64,000 nucleotides of DNA from Emcibacter sp. (GCF_963675455.1 NZ_OY776217.1:3024001-3088000); one strand, 5' to 3'; counted from the first letter of the stretch, positions 7,706 to 16,702 are shown. Numbers and translations are program-made. The notes: generated by a model from the letters alone, not told the origin.

Positions 7706-7999
7706 ATGACTCCGCGCCTGGATTATATCCACCATACCGTACATTTTTCCGTGACTGCACAAAATAACCCCGGGTCCCTGCCCCGGATATTATCTGTTTT
7801 TGAGAAGGCCAGCCTTTGCCCCGACCTCGTCAAATCCAGCAGCTTTACAGACGGGCAACTGGCTGTCGACATTTACACCCGGGGCCTTGAGGGGGCGCTT
7901 CAGGACCGGCTGGCAGCTAAACTGTCGTCGCTGGTGACGGTGTCACATGTGCGGACTGAAGTGATCCTGCGACCGGGCCGGACAAAACTTGCATCTTAA
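7706..7999 (+). CDS. Small ACT-domain protein
   Basis: 97-residue protein that is essentially one ACT domain: HHTVHFSVTAQNNPGSLPRI with the NPGSL turn that often contacts an amino acid ligand, then beta strands ending EVILR. Such single-domain ACT proteins are usually regulatory subunits or sensors of amino acids. AGGAGA precedes the start closely. It is followed after 63 bases by cysK, then sseA and metC on the same strand, which suggests a role in controlling sulfur amino acid metabolism (inference). Confidence 0.7.
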   Translation: MTPRLDYIHHTVHFSVTAQNNPGSLPRILSVFEKASLCPDLVKSSSFTDGQLAVDIYTRGLEGALQDRLAAKLSSLVTVSHVRTEVILRPGRTKLAS

Positions 8000-8062
8000 C
8001 CCTTGCGACAGAAGGTGCCGGGGCCTATTTATAGGATAATCAGAAAAGAACAAGGTTTGACA

Positions 8063-9061
8063 ATGGATATCCGAGACGGTTTTGTCGGGGTTATTGGGAA
8101 TACTCCGATTATCAAATTGAGAAAAGCTTCCGAGGAAACCGGCTGCACCATTCTGGGCAAGGCCGAGTTTCTCAATCCGGGCGGCTCCATCAAGGATCGC
8201 GCAGCGCTCTATATCATCCGGGATGCCGAGAAGAAAGGCCTGCTGAAACCGGGCGGCACCATTGTTGAAGGCACGGCCGGCAATACCGGGATCGGTCTTG
8301 CGCTGGTCGGAAATGCGCTGGGCTACAAAACTGTCATTGTCATGCCGGAAACCCAGTCGCAGGAAAAAAAGGACATGCTTAAGCTGTGCGGCTGTGACCT
8401 CAGGCTCGTCCCGGCAGTGCCCTACAGGGATCCCAACAACTACGTGAAATATTCCGGTCGTCTGGCGGAAGAAATCGCCGCCGCCTCCCCCAACGGCGCC
8501 ATCTGGGCCAACCAGTTCGACAATACCGCCAACCGGGACGCCCATCTGTATGGCACCGGGCCGGAAATCTGGAACCAGACCGACGGCACCGTGGATGCCT
8601 TTACCTGCGCGGTCGGCAGCGGCGGTACGCTTGGTGGTGTCTCCATGGCACTCAAGGAGCGCAACAAAAACATTAAAATTGTTTTGGCGGACCCGATGGG
8701 GGCGGCCCTGTTCAACTATTACAAACATGGTGAGCTGAAAGCGGAGGGTTCCTCCATCACCGAAGGCATCGGCCAGGGACGCATCACTGCCAACCTGGAA
8801 GGTATTGAAGTGGATGATGCCTGCCAGATTCCCGATGCCGAGGCTCTGGAAGTCATTTTTGACCTTCTGAAACATGAAGGTCTGTGCCTGGGTTCCTCCA
8901 GCGGCATCAATGTGGCGTCGGCCATCCGGCTGGCAAAGGAAATGGGGCCGGGGCATACCATTGCGACCGTTTTGTGCGATAATGGCACCCGCTATCAAAG
9001 CAAATTATTTAATCCTGAATTTCTGAAAGAAAAAGGACTCCCCTGCCCCGACTGGCTCTGA
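8063..9061 (+). CDS. cysK: Cysteine synthase A (O-acetylserine sulfhydrylase)
   Basis: PLP enzyme of 332 residues making cysteine from O-acetylserine and sulfide. The N-terminus GVIGNTPIIKLRK is typical; the PLP lysine is in NPGGSIKDRAA. The substrate loop reads EGTAGNTGIG instead of the common TSGNTG, a variant seen in alphaproteobacterial members. The phosphate-binding loop is AVGSGGTLGG. The frame is open from 8003, but AAGG before 8063 and the MDIRDGF start fit better. It leads a run with sseA and metC. Confidence 0.93.
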   Translation: MDIRDGFVGVIGNTPIIKLRKASEETGCTILGKAEFLNPGGSIKDRAALYIIRDAEKKGLLKPGGTIVEGTAGNTGIGLALVGNALGYKTVIVMPETQSQEKKDMLKLCGCDLRLVPAVPYRDPNNYVKYSGRLAEEIAAASPNGAIWANQFDNTANRDAHLYGTGPEIWNQTDGTVDAFTCAVGSGGTLGGVSMALKERNKNIKIVLADPMGAALFNYYKHGELKAEGSSITEGIGQGRITANLEGIEVDDACQIPDAEALEVIFDLLKHEGLCLGSSSGINVASAIRLAKEMGPGHTIATVLCDNGTRYQSKLFNPEFLKEKGLPCPDWL

Positions 9062-9095
9062 AGGGAAATACCGGCAAACTGACAAGGATACTGAA

Positions 9096-9944
9096 ATGGT
9101 TGATGAGAAAAACGCTCTGGTGAGTACGGACTGGCTGATGCAGCATCTTGACGCACCGGATGTGCGCGTTGTCGACGCCTCCTGGCATCTGCCGTGGGCG
9201 AACCGGAACGGCCGGGCGGAATATGAAGAAGCCCATATTCCCGGCACCGTTTTTTTCGACCAGGACGATATCTGCGATACGGACTGCGACCTGCCCCATA
9301 TGCTGCCAAGCCCCGAAAAAATGTCCAGCCGCATGCGCAAGCTCGGTCTTGGCGACGGCATGCGTATTGTGGTTTATGACAACAGCGACATCAGGTCCGC
9401 AGCCCGTGTCTGGTTTATGCTGAAGGCGTTCGGTCACCGGGACGTGGCCGTCCTTGACGGCGGTTTCCAGAAATGGCGGGCGGAAGGCAAACCCATAGAA
9501 GATATTCCGCCGGTTCCAGGCCCGCGGCATTTTACCGCCCGTTTTGACGCCACTGTAGTGCGCGAGCTGGACCAGATGTTCGGCAATCTGGAAAGCAAAC
9601 GGGAACAAGTGGTTGATGCCCGCAGCGCCGCACGCTTCAATGCGGAATCCGAGGAACCGCGCCCGGGCATGAAATCCGGCCATATCCCCGGCAGCCTGAA
9701 TCTGCCCTATGACCAGCTTTTCAACGAAGACGGCACCTATCGCAGCCCGGAACAGATCAGACAGATCTTTGAAGAAACAGGTGTGGACCTGCACAAGCCA
9801 ATCATCACCACATGCGGGTCCGGCGGCACCGCTGCCGTTCTGTGCCTCGCCCTGTCGCTGATCGGGCATAACCAGTTTTCCCTTTACGACGGCTCCTGGA
9901 GCGAATGGGGATCACACCCCGATACACCGGTACATCCACAATAA
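9096..9944 (+). CDS. sseA: 3-mercaptopyruvate sulfurtransferase
   Basis: Two rhodanese domains in 282 residues; transfers sulfur from 3-mercaptopyruvate to thiol acceptors. The first domain begins LVSTDWLMQHL with VVDASWHLP and FFDQDDICD; the second carries VVDARSAARFNAE, KSGHIPGSLNLPY and the active-site loop TTCGSGGTAA. The active-site cysteine is present. The usual 3-mercaptopyruvate loop is CGSGVTA, so the Val-to-Gly change is unusual. It sits between cysK and metC, 34 bases after the former and 14 before the latter. Confidence 0.92.
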   Translation: MVDEKNALVSTDWLMQHLDAPDVRVVDASWHLPWANRNGRAEYEEAHIPGTVFFDQDDICDTDCDLPHMLPSPEKMSSRMRKLGLGDGMRIVVYDNSDIRSAARVWFMLKAFGHRDVAVLDGGFQKWRAEGKPIEDIPPVPGPRHFTARFDATVVRELDQMFGNLESKREQVVDARSAARFNAESEEPRPGMKSGHIPGSLNLPYDQLFNEDGTYRSPEQIRQIFEETGVDLHKPIITTCGSGGTAAVLCLALSLIGHNQFSLYDGSWSEWGSHPDTPVHPQ

Positions 9945-9958
9945 GGACCAGAACAGCA

Positions 9959-11128
9959 ATGAAGAAGGAAACAAAACTGGTCGAGGCCGGCCGCCGCAAA
10001 CAATGGACCAGTGGCATCGTCAATCCACCAGTTTATCACGCCTCCACCGTCATTTTCGAGACGGTCGCCGATATGCGCGAAGCCGTCCGCAACCGGGGCA
10101 AGGCAACCCTCTATTACGGCCGGCGCGGCACCCCCACTCATTTTGCCTTTCAGGATGCCATGTGTGAACTGGAAGGCGGTGCCGGATGTGCGCTCTATCC
10201 CAGCGGTCTAGCCGCGGTATCAGGGGCCCTTCTGTCCTTTCTCGAAACCGGCGATCATATATTGATGGTTGACGGGGTTTACGAGCCGACCCGGACGCTG
10301 TGCGATGATTTCCTCAAGGGCATGGGTGTGGAAACCACCTATTACGATCCGATGATCGGGAGCGGTATCAGCGACCTGATACAGTCAAATACGAAAGTGG
10401 TTTTTGTGGAATCTCCCTGCTCCCTGACCATGGAAGTACAGGATATCCCGGCCATCGCCAAAGCCGCCCACGCGCGGGGCGCCATTGTCCTGATGGATAA
10501 CACCTGGGGCACGCCGCTCAATTTCAAACCTTTTGATCACGGCGTGGATGTCTCCATCCATGCGGCAACGAAATATATTGTCGGCCACTCCGACGCCATG
10601 CTGGGCACCGCCACCGCCAATGAAAAATGCTGGGATCAGCTCAGGGAAAAGAGCATTCAACTTGGCTACTGTGCCGCCCCCGATGATGTCTACCTCGGCC
10701 TGCGCGGCCTGCGCACCATGGGACTGCGCCTGAAACAGCATGAAGAAAATGCACTTGAGGTCGCCCTCTGGCTCAAGGGCCGCCCGGAAGTGGACCATGT
10801 CCGCCACCCGGCTTTTGAAAACTGCCCGGGCCATGAAGTGTGGAAGCGGGATTTTCTCGGCAGTTGCGGGCTGTTTTCCTTCGTCATGACCGACGGTTAC
10901 CGCGAAAGTGACCTCACTCCCATGCTGGACAATATGGAGCTATTCAAGATGGGCTTCAGCTGGGGCGGATACGAGAGCCTGATCCTGCCGGCCCACGGAC
11001 TGGACAAAAGCAGGACTACGGTCAAATGGCAGGCGCCGGGACCGCTTGTACGGCTTCATGTGGGGCTGGAAAATCCCGAAGACCTGATTGCCGATCTGGA
11101 AAAAGGTTTTGCCCGGATAGGCAAATAG
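9959..11128 (+). CDS. metC: Cystathionine beta-lyase
   Basis: PLP enzyme of 389 residues that cleaves cystathionine to homocysteine, pyruvate and ammonia. Evidence: SGIVNPPVYHASTVIFETV near the N-terminus, YYGRRGTPTHFAFQDAMCEL, the cofactor contacts MDNTWGTP, and the PLP lysine in HAATKYIVGHSDAM. WGGYESL and RLHVGLENPEDLI close the protein, as in the Cys/Met metabolism family. The start at 9959 follows AAGGA. The related Cys/Met gamma-synthases are less likely because the alignment features match the beta-lyase type. It ends 10 bases from the convergent znuB. Confidence 0.92.
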   Translation: MKKETKLVEAGRRKQWTSGIVNPPVYHASTVIFETVADMREAVRNRGKATLYYGRRGTPTHFAFQDAMCELEGGAGCALYPSGLAAVSGALLSFLETGDHILMVDGVYEPTRTLCDDFLKGMGVETTYYDPMIGSGISDLIQSNTKVVFVESPCSLTMEVQDIPAIAKAAHARGAIVLMDNTWGTPLNFKPFDHGVDVSIHAATKYIVGHSDAMLGTATANEKCWDQLREKSIQLGYCAAPDDVYLGLRGLRTMGLRLKQHEENALEVALWLKGRPEVDHVRHPAFENCPGHEVWKRDFLGSCGLFSFVMTDGYRESDLTPMLDNMELFKMGFSWGGYESLILPAHGLDKSRTTVKWQAPGPLVRLHVGLENPEDLIADLEKGFARIGK

Positions 11129-11138
11129 GACGCAGGCC

Positions 11139-11930
11139 TCAGGCGGCTTTCAGACAGAAAAACCGGGACAGGACAAAAACCGTTGTCGCCGAGAGCACAA
11201 TGGCCGGACCGGTCGGCACGTCCCAGTTTGAAGAGACAAATACCCCGCTGATCACCGACAATACGCCGATGACAACAGCCAATCCGATCATGACCCCCGG
11301 CGTGCGGGCCAGGTTACGCGCCCCGGCCGCTGGAATGATCATCAGCGCCGTCACCAGCAGGACACCGGTCACCTTCAGGGACAGGGCTACAAGAGTGGCG
11401 ATCATCAGCATATAAATTATTTTGGTTCTGGTCACGGCAATGCCTTCGATCCGGGCAAGATCCTCATGCACGGTGACCGACAACAGGCTTTTCCAGATCA
11501 GCGCCATCACCACAAGCACGCCGAGGCACATAGCGGAAAGCTGGTATATATCCCTTGTATGAATGGCGAGGATATCACCGATCAGATAGAACATCATGTT
11601 CTGGCGGATATTTTCCTGCAGGGCGATCATGATCAGGCCGATGGACAGGGCGCTGTGGGCCAGAATGCCGAGCAGTGTGTCGGAGGACAGGCTGCGGTCC
11701 CGCTGCAGCACCAGCAGGAACAGGGCCACCATCGCGCAGACAAGGATCATGATAACCGGGCTTGTGGTGCCGAAGGCAAAACCAAGCGCCACCCCCATCA
11801 AGGCCGAATGGGCAATGGTGTCGCCGAAATAGGCCATGCGCCGCCAGACCAGAAAGCAGCCAAGCGGGCCGGCCGCTATCGCAACCAGAATACCCGCCCC
11901 CAGCGCATAAAGGATAAAACTGTCAATCAT
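11139..11930 (-). CDS. znuB: Zinc ABC transporter permease ZnuB
   Basis: Inner membrane permease of 263 residues, with about eight hydrophobic helices, of the ABC-3 family for Zn(II) or Mn(II). Characteristic pieces are AAGPLGCFLVWRRMAYFGDT, AHSALMGVALGFA and VTGVLLVTALMIIPAA. The start at 11930 overlaps the end of znuC by eight bases, which points to coupled translation. Upstream codons of the longer open frame belong to the znuC region in another frame. The substrate is assigned as zinc because the operon begins with a Zur-like regulator. Confidence 0.92.
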   Translation of the reverse strand: MIDSFILYALGAGILVAIAAGPLGCFLVWRRMAYFGDTIAHSALMGVALGFAFGTTSPVIMILVCAMVALFLLVLQRDRSLSSDTLLGILAHSALSIGLIMIALQENIRQNMMFYLIGDILAIHTRDIYQLSAMCLGVLVVMALIWKSLLSVTVHEDLARIEGIAVTRTKIIYMLMIATLVALSLKVTGVLLVTALMIIPAAGARNLARTPGVMIGLAVVIGVLSVISGVFVSSNWDVPTGPAIVLSATTVFVLSRFFCLKAA

Positions 11931-12699
11931 GATCGCACCCCTTGCCGTGGTGGGGGCCGGGCACGATATTGCCCTGAGCGTCGTGATGATGATCATGATG
12001 GTGGGTATACATGGTGATATTTTCCGCACCAGTCGTAAACAGGGCATGATAATCTGGATTCTCGCGTACCGATTCCGGGGCGCCCTGGCAGCAGATATGC
12101 TGGTTCAGGCAGATTACCCGGTCGGTTGCAGACATGACCATATGCAGGTCGTGGGAGATCATCAACACGCTGCACTTCCGTTCATCCCGGGTTTTCCTGA
12201 TCAGCCGGTAGATTTCCTCCTGGCCGGCGATATCAATGCCCTGCACCGGCTCATCCAGCACCAGAAGGTCGGGGCGGCCAAGCAGCGCCCGGCCCATGAG
12301 GAGGCGCTGCATTTCGCCGCCGGACAACATCTGTACCGGGCTCTTGCGGAACCGGGTGAGCCTGACCACCTCGAGAATTTCATCGACCTCCCCGCCGGTA
12401 ACGCCGGGACGCAACTGCAGAAAATCCTCCACCAGCAACGGCAGGGTTTCATCAATGGAAAGCTTCTGCGGCATATAGCCGATCACCAGACCCTTTTTGC
12501 GCATAACCCGGCCCTTGTCAGGTGCCGTCAGCCCGAGGGCAATTTTCATCAGGGTGCTTTTGCCGGCGCCGTTGGGACCGATCAGGGTGACAATTTCCTG
12601 TTCTCCAACCATCAGGCTGACATCCTGCAGCACGGTCCGGCCGCCAAAGGATTTGTAAATCTCTTTAAGCTCAAGGAGGGTATTATTCTGGGTGGTCAT
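11923..12699 (-). CDS. znuC: Zinc ABC transporter ATP-binding protein ZnuC
   Basis: ATPase of 258 residues energising zinc import. Walker A LIGPNGAGKST, Q-loop region YMPQKLS, signature LSGGEMQR, Walker B LLVLDEP and switch HDLHMVM are all present. The C-terminus is a His-rich tail (YTHHHDHHHDAQGN and GPHHGKGCDHD), which may bind zinc in the cytoplasm; such tails are known in some ZnuC proteins. It lies 12 bases downstream of zur and overlaps znuB. Confidence 0.95.
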   Translation of the reverse strand: MTTQNNTLLELKEIYKSFGGRTVLQDVSLMVGEQEIVTLIGPNGAGKSTLMKIALGLTAPDKGRVMRKKGLVIGYMPQKLSIDETLPLLVEDFLQLRPGVTGGEVDEILEVVRLTRFRKSPVQMLSGGEMQRLLMGRALLGRPDLLVLDEPVQGIDIAGQEEIYRLIRKTRDERKCSVLMISHDLHMVMSATDRVICLNQHICCQGAPESVRENPDYHALFTTGAENITMYTHHHDHHHDAQGNIVPGPHHGKGCDHD

Positions 12700-12711
12700 A
12701 TTGGTTCCCGG

Positions 12712-13179
12712 CTACCTGCAATTTTCGCAGAGCCCCATGATTTCAAGCATACTGTGTTCACAGCTGTAACCGTTGTCTTCGGCCACCTTGGCAATCTTGC
12801 TGTGAAGGGATTTGTCATTGACTTCTTTCACGGTCCGGCACTGGCGACAGATCAGGAAATGCCCCTGGTGCTGATGGGCCGGGTCCGGGCAGCCGATAAA
12901 GGCATTCAGGGATTCCAGCCGGTGCACAAGCCCTTCCTCAATCAGGAAATCCAGCGCCCGGTAAACGGTCGGCGGCGCCACACGCTTTTTGCCTTCCTTG
13001 CTCAGAAGATCCAGAAGCTCGTAGGCGGTCACCGGCTTGTGGCCGCGCCAGACAAGTTCCAGCACACTGCGGCGCAAGGGTGTGAAGCGGGTTTCCCGCT
13101 GGTCACAGATATCCCGCGCCGTCTGCAGGGCCTCTTCAATACATTTTTCATGGTCGTGTTGATGGGCGGCTTGAGTCAT
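12712..13179 (-). CDS. zur: Zinc uptake regulator Zur (Fur family)
   Basis: Fur-family repressor of 155 residues. The N-terminal winged helix includes RFTPLRRSVLELVW and APPTVYRALDFLIEEGLVH. The C-terminal dimerisation domain has the structural zinc pairs CRQC and CENC. The His-rich start (AAHQHDHEKC) is typical of Zur. The gene is first in zur-znuC-znuB, and a perfect 15-base palindrome lies 20 bases upstream of its start. Zur rather than Fur is inferred from both the domain details and the operon. Confidence 0.92.
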   Translation of the reverse strand: MTQAAHQHDHEKCIEEALQTARDICDQRETRFTPLRRSVLELVWRGHKPVTAYELLDLLSKEGKKRVAPPTVYRALDFLIEEGLVHRLESLNAFIGCPDPAHQHQGHFLICRQCRTVKEVNDKSLHSKIAKVAEDNGYSCEHSMLEIMGLCENCR

Positions 13180-13198
13180 ATTATGATGGTTCTTGTAT

Positions 13199-13213
13199 TG
13201 TTATGGCATAACA
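13199..13213. promoter_or_regulatory. Zur box upstream of zur-znuCB
   Basis: TGTTATGGCATAACA is a perfect palindrome with a three-base centre, matching the GTTATnnnATAAC core of proteobacterial Zur sites. It lies between zur (minus) and hisI (plus), so zinc would repress zur-znuCB; an effect on hisI, 86 bases away, is less likely. Confidence 0.75.
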
Positions 13214-13299
13214 TTTAGGTAATAGTGGCCTGATACGCAATCAATTTCAAGCCCTCACCATGGAATTGAAATTAAATAACTCAGAACCGGTAACTGATC

Positions 13300-13716
13300 A
13301 TGACTTTTCCCTTCTCCGTTAACATCATCGAGAAGGCCCTTACGGCCATCACCTTCAACGACGCCGGCCTTGTACCGGCCATCGCCCAGCAGCATGACAG
13401 CGGCGAAGTGCTGATGATGGCCTGGATGAACCGGGAGGCGGTTAGCGAAACACTGACCACCGGACGGGTCTGTTATTACTCCCGGTCGCGAAAAGGATTG
13501 TGGCGCAAGGGAGAAAGTTCCGGCCAGGTGCAGACATTGAAAAATTTCCGCATCGACTGCGACGGCGATACGCTGTTGTTGCTGGTCGACCAGAAAGGTG
13601 TCGCCTGCCACACCGGACGGCGGAATTGTTTCTATACGGAAGTCACGCCCGACGGGCTCGAGATCATCGCCGAGGTGGAAAAATCACCGGAGGAGCTTTA
13701 TGGCTCCTCCGACTAA
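13300..13716 (+). CDS. hisI: Phosphoribosyl-AMP cyclohydrolase
   Basis: Third enzyme of histidine biosynthesis; opens the purine ring of phosphoribosyl-AMP. 138 residues, the stand-alone HisI form without the HisE domain. Motifs: GLVPAIAQQHDSGEVLMMAW near the N-terminus, YYSRSRKGLWRKGESSGQ, the metal site DCDGDTLLLLVDQ and ACHTGRRNCFY. Catalytic cysteines and aspartates are intact. It is isolated from other his genes in the window. Confidence 0.95.
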   Translation: MTFPFSVNIIEKALTAITFNDAGLVPAIAQQHDSGEVLMMAWMNREAVSETLTTGRVCYYSRSRKGLWRKGESSGQVQTLKNFRIDCDGDTLLLLVDQKGVACHTGRRNCFYTEVTPDGLEIIAEVEKSPEELYGSSD

Positions 13717-13722
13717 TATCTC

Positions 13723-15978
13723 TTAGCTTTCCAGCTGGTCGCCCAGCGGCAGTTTGCGGATGCGTTTGCCGGTGGCGGCAAAGATCGCATTGCACAGCGC
13801 CGCGGTTACCGGCGGCACGCCAGGCTCGCCCACACCGCGCGGTTTGTCGCTGCTGTCGACCAGATGCACCGTGACCTCAGGCGCCATATCCATGCGGGTC
13901 AGCAGATAATCATGGAAGTTGCTCTGCTGCACTTCCCCGCTCTCGGTGGTGATTTCCGAATAAAGCGCATGGGACAGGGCGAAGATCACCGCCCCTTCCA
14001 TTTGTGATTTGACCCGGTCCGGGTTGATGTAACGACCACAATCAACGGCGATGTCCACTTTCGGAATGGCAAGCTTGCCGTCCCTGACGGAGACCTCGAC
14101 CGCCACACCGATATGGGTCAGGAAGCTGTAATGACAGGCAATCCCCAAGCCGTGGCCTTCGGGCATCTTGCGGCCCCAGCCGGCGCCGTCGGCGGCCAGT
14201 TTCAATACGTTTGTCAGGCGGGCGGTTTCGAATGGATAATCCGCACCGCTTTCGCCGTAATTGAATTTGGCCGGGAAATCATCCACCGGAACAGTCCGGT
14301 CCGGCGACAGATAATCGAGCAGGAAATCCTTCGGGTCCTGCCCTGCCGCATGGGCGACCTCATCAAGGAAAGAGCCGATGGCAAAACCGTGATGGATATT
14401 GGCCACAGAACGCAGCCAGCCAATCCGCAGGTTGGTTTTTGCCTTGCCGGCGGTCATCCGTATATTGGGAAAATCATAAGGCAGGTCCACCTGCCCCATG
14501 CCCATTTCCATGGGAGACGGCTGGTCGGCGACCGGATTGAAAATCGACATTATGGTCGGGAACACCGTATTGTGATTCCAGGCGGTGACTTTACCTTCCT
14601 TGTCCAGGCCCGCTTTCATATGCTGGGCGCTGATGGCATGGTAATAGTCATGACGGATATCGTCTTCCCGGGTCCAGACCACTTTGACCGGTTTGCCGGT
14701 CTGTTTCGACAGCCATGCGGCCTCGGCACAGAAATCGGCCTTGGACTTGCGACCGAAGGCGCCGCCGAGCAGGGTCACATGCACCGTGACCTTTGACCGG
14801 TCTGGCGCCGGCTGACCCTTGTCATTGGTTTTGAAATAACCGAGCGTAGCCGCCACCACATCCTGAACTGACTGGGGATCCTGGACACAGGCCCAGAGTT
14901 CCGCACTGTCGGCGGAAACATTTGCCAGAGCCGCCGGCGGCTCCATCGGCACATGGGCATAATAGGGCATCTGGTAACTTGCCTCGACAACCCGGTCTGC
15001 CTCGGACAGCGCCTTGTCCACATCGCCGTCATGACGACCGGTGAAGCTACCCGGCATTTTTGCGGTTTCCAGCATTTCCTTGTGCAACAGGGCACTGTCG
15101 TTGTCGCCGTGGCCGCCGTTATCCCATTCGATTTCCAGCGCCTCGCGCCCCTTCATGGCGGCCCAGGTGCTGCTGGCCAGCACCGCCACACCGCCAATTA
15201 TATTGAACATGGTCGGCACCTGGACACCCGGCATTTCAACCACCTTGACCACACCTTTCACCTTGAGGGCGGCAGAAGCATCAAAACTTTTGACCTTGCC
15301 GCCCTGTACCGGCGGACGGGCGATCAGGGCATAGAGCATGCCGTCGATCTTCATATCCTGGCCGTACATGGCCTTGCCGGTCACCATGTCGGGCAAATCG
15401 ACGATTTTTACCGGTTTGCCGATATAGGTGAAATCCTTTTCCGACTTGAAGGTCAGTTCGTCTGTGGACGGCACCGGATCATTGGCCGCAAGCGTTGCCG
15501 CCGCACCAAAATCCATCTGTTTCTTGCCGTGGCTGAGTTTATGGCCGGCCACTTTGACTGCGGCGGCATCAACGCCCCACTCACGGGCCGCGGCGCGCTG
15601 CATCATCAGGCGGGCCATGGCCCCCATTTCACGCATCTTGACATAAAACCAGCGCACCGAACGGGAACCGTCGGTATTCTGGTCGCCGAGCCGTTCGTCG
15701 CCATCGGCCTGGATGACCTTCACCCGGGTCCAGTCGGCGCCCAGCTCATCTGCCACAATCTGCGGCAGGCCGGTCTTGCTTCCCTGCCCCATTTCGGAGC
15801 GATGGGCGGTGATCAGGACACTGCCGTCCGGTTGAATGACCACAAACAGATTCGGCGACAGGGATTTTTCCTCACCTGCCATGGCCTGAATAATATTGAA
15901 CCCGCCGCTGTGCGCCGCCAGCACCAGACTGCCGGCAGCAGTTCCTTTCAGAATGGAACGTCGTGTTATCTGGTTCAT
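13723..15978 (-). CDS. Molybdopterin-binding subunit of a xanthine dehydrogenase family oxidoreductase (IorB-like)
   Basis: Large subunit of 751 residues of a periplasmic molybdenum hydroxylase, resembling isoquinoline 1-oxidoreductase or aldehyde dehydrogenase beta chains. The N-terminus carries a twin-arginine signal, ITRRSILKGTAAGSLVLAA, so the folded enzyme is probably exported by Tat. Family motifs: AHRSEMGQGSKTGLPQIVAD, TLLGGAFGRKSKADF, GWLRSVANIHHGFA and the C-terminal PRGVGEPGVPPV with the catalytic glutamate. The start at 15978 overlaps the small subunit gene by four bases (ATGA). The physiological substrate is not known; no cytochrome subunit is adjacent. Confidence 0.88.
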   Translation of the reverse strand: MNQITRRSILKGTAAGSLVLAAHSGGFNIIQAMAGEEKSLSPNLFVVIQPDGSVLITAHRSEMGQGSKTGLPQIVADELGADWTRVKVIQADGDERLGDQNTDGSRSVRWFYVKMREMGAMARLMMQRAAAREWGVDAAAVKVAGHKLSHGKKQMDFGAAATLAANDPVPSTDELTFKSEKDFTYIGKPVKIVDLPDMVTGKAMYGQDMKIDGMLYALIARPPVQGGKVKSFDASAALKVKGVVKVVEMPGVQVPTMFNIIGGVAVLASSTWAAMKGREALEIEWDNGGHGDNDSALLHKEMLETAKMPGSFTGRHDGDVDKALSEADRVVEASYQMPYYAHVPMEPPAALANVSADSAELWACVQDPQSVQDVVAATLGYFKTNDKGQPAPDRSKVTVHVTLLGGAFGRKSKADFCAEAAWLSKQTGKPVKVVWTREDDIRHDYYHAISAQHMKAGLDKEGKVTAWNHNTVFPTIMSIFNPVADQPSPMEMGMGQVDLPYDFPNIRMTAGKAKTNLRIGWLRSVANIHHGFAIGSFLDEVAHAAGQDPKDFLLDYLSPDRTVPVDDFPAKFNYGESGADYPFETARLTNVLKLAADGAGWGRKMPEGHGLGIACHYSFLTHIGVAVEVSVRDGKLAIPKVDIAVDCGRYINPDRVKSQMEGAVIFALSHALYSEITTESGEVQQSNFHDYLLTRMDMAPEVTVHLVDSSDKPRGVGEPGVPPVTAALCNAIFAATGKRIRKLPLGDQLES

Positions 15979-16451
15979 TTGGACGCCCCCCCTGCTGATT
16001 CTGCTGCTGACTTGATGGCCTTGCGGATGCGCTGATAGGTGCCGCAGCGGCACAGGTTGCCGTTCATGCCGTCGATGATTTCCTGCTCGCTGGGATCGGG
16101 ATTTTCGGCAATAAGGGCCGCCGCCTGCATGATCTGGCCGGACTGGCAGTAACCGCACTGGGGCACATCATGTTCGGCCCAGGCTTTCTGCAGCGGATGG
16201 TCGCCGGTCTCGGACAGGCCCTCGATGGTGGTGATCTCCTCACCTTCCACATCGTCCATAAAGGTCAGGCAGCTGCGCACCGCCTCGCCGTTCACATGCA
16301 CCGTGCAGGCCCCGCACTGGCCCACGCCACAGCTGTATTTTGTGCCGGTCAGGCCGGCCTCGTCCCTGAGATACCACAGAAGCGGCATTTCCCCGTCACC
16401 GTCAAAAGTGCGGGTCTCGCCATTCAGTTTAAATTTGGTCATTTTGCCCAT
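15975..16451 (-). CDS. 2Fe-2S subunit of the molybdenum hydroxylase (IorA-like)
   Basis: 158-residue iron-sulfur subunit with two [2Fe-2S] clusters. The plant-type cluster motif is KYSCGVGQCGACTVHVNG with a later SCLTF; the second cluster is held by PQCGYCQSGQ and GNLCRCGTYQRI. It passes electrons from the molybdenum site of the next gene's product. It has no Tat signal and would be carried along with the large subunit (known for this family). The start may be M1 or M4. Confidence 0.93.
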   Translation of the reverse strand: MGKMTKFKLNGETRTFDGDGEMPLLWYLRDEAGLTGTKYSCGVGQCGACTVHVNGEAVRSCLTFMDDVEGEEITTIEGLSETGDHPLQKAWAEHDVPQCGYCQSGQIMQAAALIAENPDPSEQEIIDGMNGNLCRCGTYQRIRKAIKSAAESAGGASK

Positions 16452-16578
16452 CCAGTTTTAATATACCCATATGAGATACGTCTTAGCATAGCACCCGGTT
16501 TATTTGAACAGAAGAAAAGATAAAAAGTTTGTTGCACTGACAGTTTCCCAGCTTTGTCGGAAGGCCTGAAATGAAAAA

Positions 16579-16600
16579 ACCCTCCCGCAATCGGGAGGGT
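16579..16600 (-). terminator. Terminator of tRNA-Arg
   Basis: ACCCTCCCG and CGGGAGGGT pair perfectly around the loop CAAT. On the minus strand the hairpin is followed by a run of T (A-run 16574-16579 on the plus strand), directly downstream of the tRNA. A T-run on the plus side may make it work in both directions. Confidence 0.85.
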
Positions 16601-16609
16601 TTTGAATAT

Positions 16610-16686
16610 TGGCGACCCCGGCAGGATTCGAACCTGCGACCTACTGATTAGAAGTCAGTTGCTCTATCCAGCTGAGCTACGGAGTC
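16610..16686 (-). tRNA. tRNA-Arg(TCT)
   Basis: 77-base cloverleaf on the minus strand: acceptor GACTCCG pairs with CGGGGTC (one G-T), discriminator G, encoded CCA. The anticodon loop reads CTTCTAA, anticodon TCT. The T-arm contains GGTTCGAATCC. Confidence 0.96.
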
Positions 16687-16702
16687 CGTGTTTCGTTCGC
16701 CC

